Assembly (NCBI RefSeq): GCF_018613855.1
Contig: NZ_JAGGPK010000030.1
Location: 77,521 to 141,520 of the forward strand
DNA from: Arthrobacter sp. ISL-30
Lineage (GTDB): Bacteria; Actinomycetota; Actinomycetes; Actinomycetales; Micrococcaceae
Direction: 5' to 3'
DNA length: 64,000 nt
The notes under the pieces were generated by a model. That model was not told the DNA's origin and searched no databases. It saw only the letters and a list, made by a program, of their open reading frames with translations. The first letter of the stretch is position 1. Each line of letters opens with the position of its first letter. Positions 8,527-16,516 of this stretch are shown piece by piece. The translations under genes were made by a program, and so were the position numbers.

Positions 8527-9557
8527 GGGCTGACCATGGCTCCGAGCTCCCCGGTTCTGAACATGGCGGCATTGCAGTAATTGTCGCCCTCCTTATGGTT
8601 GTTCTCCTGGCTTTCGGTGCCATTGCAGTCGACGTCGGCACACTCTATGCCGAGCGCGCGCAGCTCCGGAATAGTGCAGATTCCGCCGCGCTGGCAATGG
8701 CGCAGAAATGCGCCAAGAACACCAACGACGTTGATTGCTCCACTAGCTCTGCGCTTGCCCGAAGCTTCGCCAACGGCAACGCCAACGATGGCCTGAGCAA
8801 CATCAAGTCCATCTCCCTGGACAAAACCAATCGCTCAGTATCTGTCACCGCAGGAGCCCAGGAAGCGGGCAGGACCCCAAATGAAGTGTCCCTCTTCTTT
8901 GCCCGTGCTATGGGAATAGGCACGTCTGAAGTCACTGCACCATCCACCGTCCGTTGGGGAAGCCCCCTTGCCGGGCGTACCGCCTTCCCCCTCACTTTCT
9001 CCATCTGCCAGGTCAAAGACAACATAGGTGGAAGCCTGCAGCTCCTTCAGGACCACGGCCTAAACCAGAACGCCGATTGTATGTATGGACCCTCAGGGGC
9101 TGCAGTAGCAGGCGGTTTCGGTTGGTTGGTCCAGGACCCCGGAGTGTGCGGTGGGACCATCGACCTGTCTATCAACGAGGGCGGTAGCGACCCCGGCAAC
9201 AACGCCCCCGGCAACTGCTCTACGATCTTGCAAAAGTGGGCAGATGAAATCAATGCCGGCCGTGACGTCACTGTCCTTCTTCCCATCTTCGACGCCGTCA
9301 GCGGTACGGGTAACGGCGCGAGCTACCACATGATTTCCTTCGCGGCCTTCAAGGTCAAGGGCTGGAAGTTCAGCGGTGGCAGCGACCTCCCCTATACCTT
9401 CCAAAACAAGGCTCCGCACGTCAGTTCGGCGTTGACGTGCGATGGCAACTGCCGCGGTATTATCGGCAGCTTCGTCAAGTACACCTCCTTGGCAGACGGC
9501 TACAGCCTCGGGCCAGTGGACCCCTACGGCGCCACCATCGTCCGTCTTTCGAACTAA
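8514..9557 (+). CDS. tadG: TadG-like pilus assembly protein, second cluster
   Basis: A 347-residue homologue of the first-cluster TadG: N-terminal helix in GGIAVIVALLMVVLLAF, then DVGTLYAERAQLRNSADSAA, and an extracellular part sharing GGFGWL, the PGN-cysteine segment and VTVLLPIFD. It lacks a recognisable vWA domain. Cysteine number is lower than in the first copy but several positions match. Translation is probably coupled to tadE through the 13-base overlap. Confidence 0.8.
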   Translation: MRRLRADHGSELPGSEHGGIAVIVALLMVVLLAFGAIAVDVGTLYAERAQLRNSADSAALAMAQKCAKNTNDVDCSTSSALARSFANGNANDGLSNIKSISLDKTNRSVSVTAGAQEAGRTPNEVSLFFARAMGIGTSEVTAPSTVRWGSPLAGRTAFPLTFSICQVKDNIGGSLQLLQDHGLNQNADCMYGPSGAAVAGGFGWLVQDPGVCGGTIDLSINEGGSDPGNNAPGNCSTILQKWADEINAGRDVTVLLPIFDAVSGTGNGASYHMISFAAFKVKGWKFSGGSDLPYTFQNKAPHVSSALTCDGNCRGIIGSFVKYTSLADGYSLGPVDPYGATIVRLSN

Positions 9558-9583
9558 ACCTCACGCAAATTACAGGAGCAGCA

Positions 9584-10357
9584 ATGAAGTCACGACTCGT
9601 GGCCGGCCTGGCGGCCGTTCTCTTGGCCGTCGTCGGCGCAGTAATGACTTTTTCCTACGCGCAAGGAGCCGACCAGCGGGCCGTCAAGGACCTGCAGCCC
9701 AAGGGCGTCCTCGTAGTTACCAAGGCCATCCCCGCAGGCACCCCGGTGGAATCGATGACGGCTTCCCTGGCTACCGAGCAGCTCCCTGGTACCGCCGTCG
9801 CAAAAACCGCCCTCGCCACGGTTGACGGCGAAGCTGGCAAGGTCGCCGCGGTCGATCTCGTGCCGGGCGAGCAGCTGGTGTCCGAAAGACTGGTTGCCCC
9901 TGCCGAGCTAAAGGCTCCCGGCGCGGTAGAGGTGCCGGCCGGCCTGCAAGAAGTTTCCTTTCAGGTGGAGCCGGTACGCGTGGTGGGCGGTCGACTCACT
10001 CCGGGTGACCACGTTGGCATCTTCATCTCCATGGAAAAGGGCGGCATCGAAGCCAAAGCCGACAAGGAAACTACGCAGCTTGCCATCAGGAAAGTCCTCG
10101 TGACGGCGGTCCAGCGTGCCCCCCAAGCGGCCGCTGCCCAGCCAACTCCCAGCGCCAGCCCAACTGACCCGGCAGCCAACCCCCAGGACACCACCCTCCC
10201 CACGGGATCCCTGCTCCTGACAGTCGCGGTCAAGGACACAGACGCCGCCAAGATCGTCTTCGCCTCCGAGTACGCCAGCATCTGGCTCAGCAAGGAACCC
10301 CTCGACGCCGCCGACAACGGCCGTGGCATCGTGACTCGACCGGATCTGTACAAATGA
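9584..10357 (+). CDS. cpaB: CpaB/RcpC-type Flp pilus assembly protein, second cluster
   Basis: A 257-residue protein with an N-terminal helix (about residues 5-25), a SAF-like domain (PKGVLVVTKAIPAGTPVE, DLVPGEQL) and the RcpC region RVVGGRLTPGDHVGI. A Pro/Ala/Ser-rich linker near residues 180-205 is longer than in the first copy. ATG 9584 has CAGGAG upstream at 9573-9578. ATGA overlap with tadZ. Confidence 0.85.
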   Translation: MKSRLVAGLAAVLLAVVGAVMTFSYAQGADQRAVKDLQPKGVLVVTKAIPAGTPVESMTASLATEQLPGTAVAKTALATVDGEAGKVAAVDLVPGEQLVSERLVAPAELKAPGAVEVPAGLQEVSFQVEPVRVVGGRLTPGDHVGIFISMEKGGIEAKADKETTQLAIRKVLVTAVQRAPQAAAAQPTPSASPTDPAANPQDTTLPTGSLLLTVAVKDTDAAKIVFASEYASIWLSKEPLDAADNGRGIVTRPDLYK

Positions 10358-11550
10358 GCCGCTTCATCCTGATCACCCCTAACACCGATTTCGACTCCCG
10401 GCTTCGCCAGGCTGTGGCCGGCCTCTACGGCAACGTCCAGACCTACTTCACCAACATGCTTCCCGACGACCCCAGTGTGCTATTCGCCCAGCCGGATCCG
10501 GAGCAGCCGGAGGTCCTGATCCTTGGTCCAGAGGTTCCCGTGGAGGAAGCCCTTCGCCTGGCAATGGTCCTGGATGTCCAATTTCCTGAACTGAGTGTTG
10601 TCCTGGTCGGCGACCCGGATCCTTCCTTCGTCCTTCAGATCATGCGGACCGGCATTCGCGAGATCCTCAGCCCCTCAGCCGACCCAGCCCAGATCCGCGT
10701 TCTGCTGGAGCGGGCCTGCCAGTACCATGCGAGCCGTCGTCGCGTTCCCGCTGCCGCCCAGCCAGCAGCCGAAAGCCGCAAGGGCATGGTGATAGGCGTC
10801 TTCTCCCCCAAGGGCGGCGTGGGCAAGACGACCATTGCAACGAACATTGCGGTTGGGCTCGGCCAAATCGCGCCCATGAGCGTGGTGATCGTGGACCTGG
10901 ATCTCCAGTTTGGCGACGTCGCGTCTGGCCTGTACCTGAACCCGGAACACACTGTCACCGACGCCGTCACCCCCGCCGCGAGCCGCGACACCCTCGTCCT
11001 CAAGGCCTTCCTTACTGTCCACCCCGCCAGCATCTATGCGCTCTGCGCGCCCAAGACCCCGGTGGACGCAGACAGCATCAGCGCAGATCAGATCACCCGT
11101 TTGCTGGAACAACTCGCCGACGAATTCCAGTACGTAGTGGTGGACACAGCCCCCGGCCTTCCCGAGGTCGGCCTGGCCGCCCTCGAGCAATGCACGGACG
11201 TGGTGTGGGTCAGCGGCATGGACGTTCCGGGGATTCGAGGTCTGCGTTCGGGCCTGGATGTTCTGCGACAACTAGAAATCCTGCCCGAAAGCCGGCACGT
11301 GGTGCTCAATATGGCGGACACGAAATTGGGACTCAGCGTCCAGGATGTGGAAGCGACCATTGGCGCACCGGTGGATATTAGCATTCCACGCTCCCGCGCG
11401 GTGGCACTGTCCACCAATCGGGGCGTTCCGCTGCTTCAGGAGTCGCCGAAGGATCCCGCAGTCAAGAGCCTCCAAGGCCTGGTCCAGCGCTTCAACCCTG
11501 CCTGGCGCTCCACAACCCAACGAAAACTACACCGACGGGTGGTCATCTAG
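10354..11550 (+). CDS. tadZ: TadZ/CpaE-like ParA-type ATPase, second cluster
   Basis: A 398-residue protein with an N-terminal receiver-like domain (about 1-120) lacking an obvious phosphorylation-site context, and a ParA/MinD ATPase with Walker A SPKGGVGKTT at residues 151-160, VIVDLDLQFGD and VVDTAPGLPE. Its C-terminus (KLHRRVVI) matches the first-cluster copy closely. Expected to place the pilus machine at its site in the cytoplasmic membrane. It overlaps tadA by one base (TAGTG). Confidence 0.9.
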   Translation: MSRFILITPNTDFDSRLRQAVAGLYGNVQTYFTNMLPDDPSVLFAQPDPEQPEVLILGPEVPVEEALRLAMVLDVQFPELSVVLVGDPDPSFVLQIMRTGIREILSPSADPAQIRVLLERACQYHASRRRVPAAAQPAAESRKGMVIGVFSPKGGVGKTTIATNIAVGLGQIAPMSVVIVDLDLQFGDVASGLYLNPEHTVTDAVTPAASRDTLVLKAFLTVHPASIYALCAPKTPVDADSISADQITRLLEQLADEFQYVVVDTAPGLPEVGLAALEQCTDVVWVSGMDVPGIRGLRSGLDVLRQLEILPESRHVVLNMADTKLGLSVQDVEATIGAPVDISIPRSRAVALSTNRGVPLLQESPKDPAVKSLQGLVQRFNPAWRSTTQRKLHRRVVI

Positions 11551-13052
11551 TGAAGCTCTCCGAGAGAATCCATGCGGTGCAGGAAAAGGCCCACCCCGCG
11601 CCTACCGTACCTACAACGGCGCCTTCCCAGGCGTCCGCCGTCGGGGTTCTGGAGCGGCAGCCGGAGCATGGCGCCTTCCCCGGTGCCGGCTTCCCGACGT
11701 CGGCCTTCCCCAATCCGGAGGAGCAGTCAAAGACCAAAGCGGCCAGGCCGATCGATGCCTTCGCGACGCTCAAAGAGCGTGCTGCAACAGCATTGTTCGA
11801 GCGGATGGGCACCCGGTTCAGTGATTCCGCCGTTACGGAGCAGGAGCTCAGGACGGCGGCCCGGGAAGAGCTGAGCCGCTTCATCGACGCCGAACAGGTC
11901 CCTCTCTCCCCCGAAGAACGGGTGCGACTGGTCCAGGACGTGGCAGATGACGTGCTCGGGTACGGCCCGCTGCAGCGGCTGCTGGATGATAACGACGTCA
12001 CTGAAATCATGGTGAACCGCATGGACCAGATCTATGTGGAGCGCAAAGGAAAGCTCACCCTCAGCGATTCCAGGTTCAGCTCCGAGGAACACCTCCGCAA
12101 GGTCATTGAGCGCATCGTCTCCAAGGTGGGACGCCGCATCGATGAGTCCTCGCCGCTGGTGGATGCGCGCCTGGAAGACGGCTCGCGTGTCAACGCCGTC
12201 ATTCCGCCGCTGGCCGTGGGTGGATCCTCGCTGACGATCAGGAAGTTCAGCAAGACGCCACTCACGGTCCGCAACCTGATCGACTTTGGCACGCTGACTC
12301 CGGAGATGGCCGAACTTCTCAACGCCTGCGTCAAAGCCAAGCTCAACATCATCGTCTCGGGCGGTACCGGCACCGGCAAGACCACCCTCCTTAACGTCCT
12401 CTCCTCCTTCCTTCCCACCAATGAACGCATTGTCACCATCGAAGACGCGGTGGAACTGCAGATCCAGCAGGAGCACGTAGTGCGGTTGGAGAGCCGGCCG
12501 CCGAACACGGAAGGCAAGGGCGAGGTCACCATTCGCGAATTGCTCCGGAACTCGCTGCGTATGCGCCCAGACCGCATCGTGGTAGGTGAGGTCCGTGGTG
12601 GCGAGTCCCTGGACATGCTCCAAGCCATGAACACCGGCCATGATGGCTCGCTCTCGACGGTCCACTCCAACTCGCCCCGCGACGCCGTCGCCCGTCTGGA
12701 GACCCTGGTGCTCATGGCTGGCATGGACCTGCCGCTGCGCGCCATCCGGGAGCAGATCGCGTCCGCCGTGAACCTGATCGTCCAGATCTCGCGCCTGCGG
12801 GACGGTACCCGCCGCATCACGCATGTTACCGAAGTGCAGGGCATGGAGGGCGACGTCGTCACCCTCCAGGATGCTTTCGTCTTCGACTACTCCGCCGGCG
12901 TTGATGCCCACGGCCGCTTCCTTGGAAAACCTGTTGCCACTGGCATCCGTCCCCGCTTCATCGACCGCTTCGAAGACCTCGGCATCCACGTGTCGCCGGC
13001 AGTCTTCGCCACGCCACCATCAGCCGCACAAGCACCCGCCGGAAAGGCGTGA
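11550..13052 (+). CDS. tadA: TadA/CpaF secretion ATPase, second cluster
   Basis: A 500-residue hexameric ATPase for pilus assembly. Variable Pro/Ala-rich N-terminus (1-70), then conserved body with GYGPLQRLL, Walker [10 protein letters not shown] at residues 271-279, Asp box [23 protein letters not shown] and the His box [18 protein letters not shown] start by one-base overlap with tadZ. Codon use is richer in G/C-ending codons than in the first-cluster copy although the proteins are very alike. Confidence 0.95.
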   Translation: MKLSERIHAVQEKAHPAPTVPTTAPSQASAVGVLERQPEHGAFPGAGFPTSAFPNPEEQSKTKAARPIDAFATLKERAATALFERMGTRFSDSAVTEQELRTAAREELSRFIDAEQVPLSPEERVRLVQDVADDVLGYGPLQRLLDDNDVTEIMVNRMDQIYVERKGKLTLSDSRFSSEEHLRKVIERIVSKVGRRIDESSPLVDARLEDGSRVNAVIPPLAVGGSSLTIRKFSKTPLTVRNLIDFGTLTPEMAELLNACVKAKLNIIVSGGTGTGKTTLLNVLSSFLPTNERIVTIEDAVELQIQQEHVVRLESRPPNTEGKGEVTIRELLRNSLRMRPDRIVVGEVRGGESLDMLQAMNTGHDGSLSTVHSNSPRDAVARLETLVLMAGMDLPLRAIREQIASAVNLIVQISRLRDGTRRITHVTEVQGMEGDVVTLQDAFVFDYSAGVDAHGRFLGKPVATGIRPRFIDRFEDLGIHVSPAVFATPPSAAQAPAGKA

Positions 13053-13058
13053 ACCCTG

Positions 13059-13991
13059 ATGCTCCTCGTTATCGCTCTCGCGCTTTCCCTCTCGGCCGCG
13101 GTCCTGCTGGGGTTCGCCTTTCTCGTTCCGGGAACCCCTGACGTTCCGCTAGACCGCCGACGGCCCTTTGAATTGGATCCGCCGTCGAAGCTGACACAAC
13201 TGGCCGGTTCCACCGTCGGGGCCTTAGACCGCTTCCTCTCTGCCCGGACGCTCCGCCTGTTCAACCAGGAGGCACTGGAGCAGGCCGGACTGAAGATGCG
13301 GCAAGCGGAGTTCATGGTCCTCGTGCTGGCGGGTGCCGTCGTCGGGGCCCTTGCGGGCCTGCTTGTGGCCGGGATCCCCCTGGCCCTGATCCTGTTCGTG
13401 CTCTCCCCATTCGTGGCGCGCATTGTGCTGAATGTCCGAGCCGGAAAACGGCGGTCCAAATTCGATGAGCAGCTTGGCGACACACTTCAGCTGCTCGCAG
13501 GGGGTCTTCGCGCGGGTCACAGTATCCTTCGAGCCATCGACGCCGCTGCGGCCGAATCCCAGAGCCCCACGTCGGAGGAGATGCGGCGCGTCATTACGGA
13601 GACCAGCCTGGGCCGCGACATGCTGGCCTCGTTGAATGACACAGCTGAACGCATGAAGAACGAGGACTTTGTCTGGATTGGCCAAGCCATCCAAATTAAC
13701 CGTGAAGTCGGTGGCAACCTCGCCGAAGTGCTTGATCAGGTCAATGAAACCATTCGCGAGCGCAGTGAGATCAAGGGACACATCAAGGCCCTTGCAGCCG
13801 AAGGCAAATTCTCCGCCTACATCCTCATCGCGCTGCCCATCGGCATCGTCGTCATGCTCATGACGGTCAACCCGGGATACATGAATGTAATGTTCACGCA
13901 TCCGCTTGGATGGATCATGATCGGAGCTTCTGTTGTCCTCATGGCCATCGGAAGTCTCTGGATGCGCAAAATCATCAACCTGAAGTTCTGA
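13059..13991 (+). CDS. tadB: TadB-like membrane platform protein, second cluster
   Basis: A 310-residue GspF/TadB-family membrane protein with FDEQLGDTLQLLAGGLRAGH, IQINREVGGNLAEVLDQVN and two C-terminal helices. It follows tadA by six bases and precedes tadC by seven, so all are likely one operon. Works with TadC as the membrane base for the TadA motor. Confidence 0.9.
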   Translation: MLLVIALALSLSAAVLLGFAFLVPGTPDVPLDRRRPFELDPPSKLTQLAGSTVGALDRFLSARTLRLFNQEALEQAGLKMRQAEFMVLVLAGAVVGALAGLLVAGIPLALILFVLSPFVARIVLNVRAGKRRSKFDEQLGDTLQLLAGGLRAGHSILRAIDAAAAESQSPTSEEMRRVITETSLGRDMLASLNDTAERMKNEDFVWIGQAIQINREVGGNLAEVLDQVNETIRERSEIKGHIKALAAEGKFSAYILIALPIGIVVMLMTVNPGYMNVMFTHPLGWIMIGASVVLMAIGSLWMRKIINLKF

Positions 13992-13998
13992 GCCGATC

Positions 13999-14883
13999 AT
14001 GAATCCGCTGATTCTCGCCTCCCTCCTCCTGGTATCCGTTCCAGTGGGCTATCTGGGATGGGCCATCCTGACCGTCGACCGCAAAACCCGCAGCGCGGCC
14101 CAGGACCTGCTCGCGCTTGGTCGTCCCGTCGTCGAGGTCAAGGAGCAGAAGTCCGGCGGCATCTTCGAGAAGATCGGCTATGCGCTCACTCCGCCCGCTT
14201 ACGCCCGGAAACTGGACCGGCTGCTGTCGCTGGCAGGGCGTCCTCCCGCGTTTCCCCTGGGGCGCGTCCTCGCCGCCAAGCCAGTCCTCGGGGTGATCGG
14301 CGCCGTGCTCGGCCTGCTGATCAACACCGCCAGTCCGCAGCCGATCATCAAGCTCGTTGGCCTGTTTGTCATCGTCCTGGGATACTTCCTGCCGGACCTT
14401 CTGATGTACAGCAAGGGAAGCGAGCGCCAGAAGGCCATGCAGCTCGAACTGGCGAACACCCTGGACCAGATGCTCATCTCGGTCGAGGCAGGGCTGGGCT
14501 TCGAAGGTGCCATGGCAAGGGCAGGTGAAAACGGGAAGGGTCCCCTAGCGGAGGAGATCGTCCGCACCCTGCAGGATATGCAAGTGGGCAGGAGTCGCAA
14601 GGAGTCTTACCTGGCCCTCGCGGAGCGCACCAGCATTCCCGAGCTGCGAAGCTTTGTGCAAGCCATCGTGCAAGCCGACACCTATGGCATCGCCATCAGC
14701 CGCGTGCTTAGGGTCCAGGCAAAGGTCATGAGGGTCAAGCGGCGGCAGCGTGCCGAGGAGAAGGCGATGAAGCTTCCAGTGACGATCCTTTTTCCCCTGC
14801 TGTTCTTCATCTTTCCGGTCCTGTTCATAGCAATCCTGGGGCCGGCAGTCATCAACACCATCATGACTTTCAGTGGCCAGTGA
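13999..14883 (+). CDS. tadC: TadC-like membrane platform protein, second cluster
   Basis: A 294-residue GspF-family protein with LANTLDQMLISVEAGLGFE, KGPLAEEIVRTLQDMQVGRS and KRRQRAEEKAMKLPVT before the final hydrophobic segment, all as in the first-cluster TadC. It is the last recognisable tad gene. The following 127 bases hold no gene that can be supported; an open frame beginning at its stop codon was rejected. Confidence 0.9.
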   Translation: MNPLILASLLLVSVPVGYLGWAILTVDRKTRSAAQDLLALGRPVVEVKEQKSGGIFEKIGYALTPPAYARKLDRLLSLAGRPPAFPLGRVLAAKPVLGVIGAVLGLLINTASPQPIIKLVGLFVIVLGYFLPDLLMYSKGSERQKAMQLELANTLDQMLISVEAGLGFEGAMARAGENGKGPLAEEIVRTLQDMQVGRSRKESYLALAERTSIPELRSFVQAIVQADTYGIAISRVLRVQAKVMRVKRRQRAEEKAMKLPVTILFPLLFFIFPVLFIAILGPAVINTIMTFSGQ

Positions 14884-15010
14884 TGAACGCCGCACAGTTC
14901 GGGACCCGGGTAAACGCGAGGAATCGCCAGGCCATCAAGGTACGCTCAAGGTTTGCACAGGATCGGCTCGAGATCGGCAATTTCGGGAAAACAGAAAGTA
15001 GCCTTAAGCC

Positions 15011-15466
15011 ATGTCCAATTCAGGCTCCAGCGAAGTTAACGACAGCGTCGACCAGAGCGTCGCGTCGATGACGACTGACAGCGCTGTGTTGCCTGACACC
15101 CAGGCAACCGAACTGCCACTTCTTGACCTTGCCGCATTCCAGATCCTCGAAGACCAGCTCGACAATCCCCTGATTGCCCGTAGCTTTGCCCGGGACTTCA
15201 CCAAGCTGTGGGAGAAGCGGTACCGGACCCTGGCCGCGGCCATCGAGCTGGAGGACATCCCCGCCGCCGTAGATGCAGTGCTAAGCCTCAAGACCTCGTC
15301 CACGATGGTTGGTGGCGTCCGTCTTGCGGCCCTCGCTTCCCGCTTGGAGGACCTCATCCGGACACGCGACCTGCACGAAGCGATCCCCCTCCTTGCCTCG
15401 ATCTCCGGCTGCGGAGATGCGACAGTGGAACAACTTCAGTCCAGCTACGTCCTTCGGAACGACTAG
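15011..15466 (+). CDS. Hpt-like protein lacking the phospho-accepting histidine
   Basis: A 151-residue protein whose residues about 40-148 fit the histidine phosphotransfer four-helix domain: DFTKLWEKRYRTLAAAIE, then VLSLKTSSTMVGGVRLAALA and ASRLEDLIRTRDL. In active Hpt domains the second helix carries AHxLKGSS; here the histidine position reads leucine (codon CTA near 15280) and the glycine is threonine. Phosphotransfer is therefore not expected, and the protein may act as an inhibitor or adaptor of a receiver domain. It converges with the response regulator gene, three bases apart, and follows the tad cluster after 127 bases. Confidence 0.75.
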   Translation: MSNSGSSEVNDSVDQSVASMTTDSAVLPDTQATELPLLDLAAFQILEDQLDNPLIARSFARDFTKLWEKRYRTLAAAIELEDIPAAVDAVLSLKTSSTMVGGVRLAALASRLEDLIRTRDLHEAIPLLASISGCGDATVEQLQSSYVLRND

Positions 15467-15469
15467 GTT

Positions 15470-16258
15470 CTAGTCCAGCCTCTTCGGTGCCAGCCTGTAG
15501 CCCACGCCGCGCACGGTCTGCAGGAATCGCGGTGAATTTGGATCTTCCCGGAGCTTTCGCCGAAGATTCCCGATATGCGTCTCGACTGCCCGCTCGTCGG
15601 CTTCGCTGATGTACGAATCCTGGTCGTAGAACTCTCCGCGGGCCGCCCGTACAAGATCGGCCTTGGTCCTCACTGCGCCCTTGGCACGAAGAAGATCGAA
15701 CAAGAGGTCGAACTCACTCCGGGTAAGGGTCAGTACGTCCCCGCGAAGCGCCACCATGCGCGACTTGTAGTTCAGGGCAAGCCCGTTGTGCTTGAGTACC
15801 CCATCCTCAGCGTTGGAAGGGGCTGCCGGGCTGGAAGGTGCCACCGGAGCCGGGGTTTCCGGCTCGGGCTTGGCCCCAGAGACCCCGTTCCTTGGCCTCC
15901 TCATCATCGCAGTCACCCTTGCACGGAGTTCGCGCGGCAGGAACGGTTTGGTCATGTAATCATCCGCCCCTGTGAGGAAGGCGGTCAGGGTGTCTGGCTC
16001 GTCATTGCGAGCAGTCAGCATGACCACATACGCATCGCTGAATTGGCGGATACGGCGGAGAACCTCGTAGCCGTCCATGTCCGGGAGCCCGACGTCCAGG
16101 GTGATAATGCTTGCCTTTTGATGGCGCACGACCTCGACGCCGTCGCGCCCTGTCGAGGCCGAATGAACCTCAAAACCCGCGTCCTTCAGGACTGCATGCA
16201 CGAGGTTTCGGACATCTTCGTCGTCCTCGATAACTACAGCGACCCCAGTCTCACTCAT
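15470..16258 (-). CDS. OmpR/PhoB-family response regulator
   Basis: A 262-residue two-domain regulator. The receiver domain (about 5-120) has acidic pair EDDED, phospho-acceptor aspartate in TLDVGLPDMDGYE, threonine in VVMLTARND and lysine in KPFLPREL. A Pro/Ala-rich linker (about 125-155) leads to a winged-helix DNA-binding domain with TLTRSEFDLLFDLL, ERAVETHIGNLRRKL and VRGVGYRL. Start chosen at ATG 16258, preceded by AAGGA; a longer reading to 16303 has no such site. Divergent from the histidine kinase across 258 bases, so they are probably a cognate pair. Confidence 0.92.
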   Translation of the reverse strand: MSETGVAVVIEDDEDVRNLVHAVLKDAGFEVHSASTGRDGVEVVRHQKASIITLDVGLPDMDGYEVLRRIRQFSDAYVVMLTARNDEPDTLTAFLTGADDYMTKPFLPRELRARVTAMMRRPRNGVSGAKPEPETPAPVAPSSPAAPSNAEDGVLKHNGLALNYKSRMVALRGDVLTLTRSEFDLLFDLLRAKGAVRTKADLVRAARGEFYDQDSYISEADERAVETHIGNLRRKLREDPNSPRFLQTVRGVGYRLAPKRLD

Positions 16259-16516
16259 GGCTATCCTTATGTCCGGTGAAAACCACCGCATTGCCCAGCG
16301 CAAATGCGGGAAGCATCATCAGAATACCTAGGCTACAAGCCATAGGATCATTTAGCACCTACAATGCGAAATATGCTCCTAACTGAAGCTGCAAGTCAAA
16401 TGTGCCATGCCTGCCATATTCCGTAATCCGAGGAGCATAATTGTTGCATGCGTTCGTGGTCTCAGAAATGGGCGAAACGGTACGGAGCTTCCAATTAATC
16501 GATGCAAGGGAGCGCC

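Noticed and set aside
14880..15071. 63-codon frame starting at the tadC stop
   Set aside because: It overlaps the Hpt-like gene in another frame, its composition is not protein-like and no family resemblance is seen. The GTG-ATG at its start is an accident of the tadC stop context.
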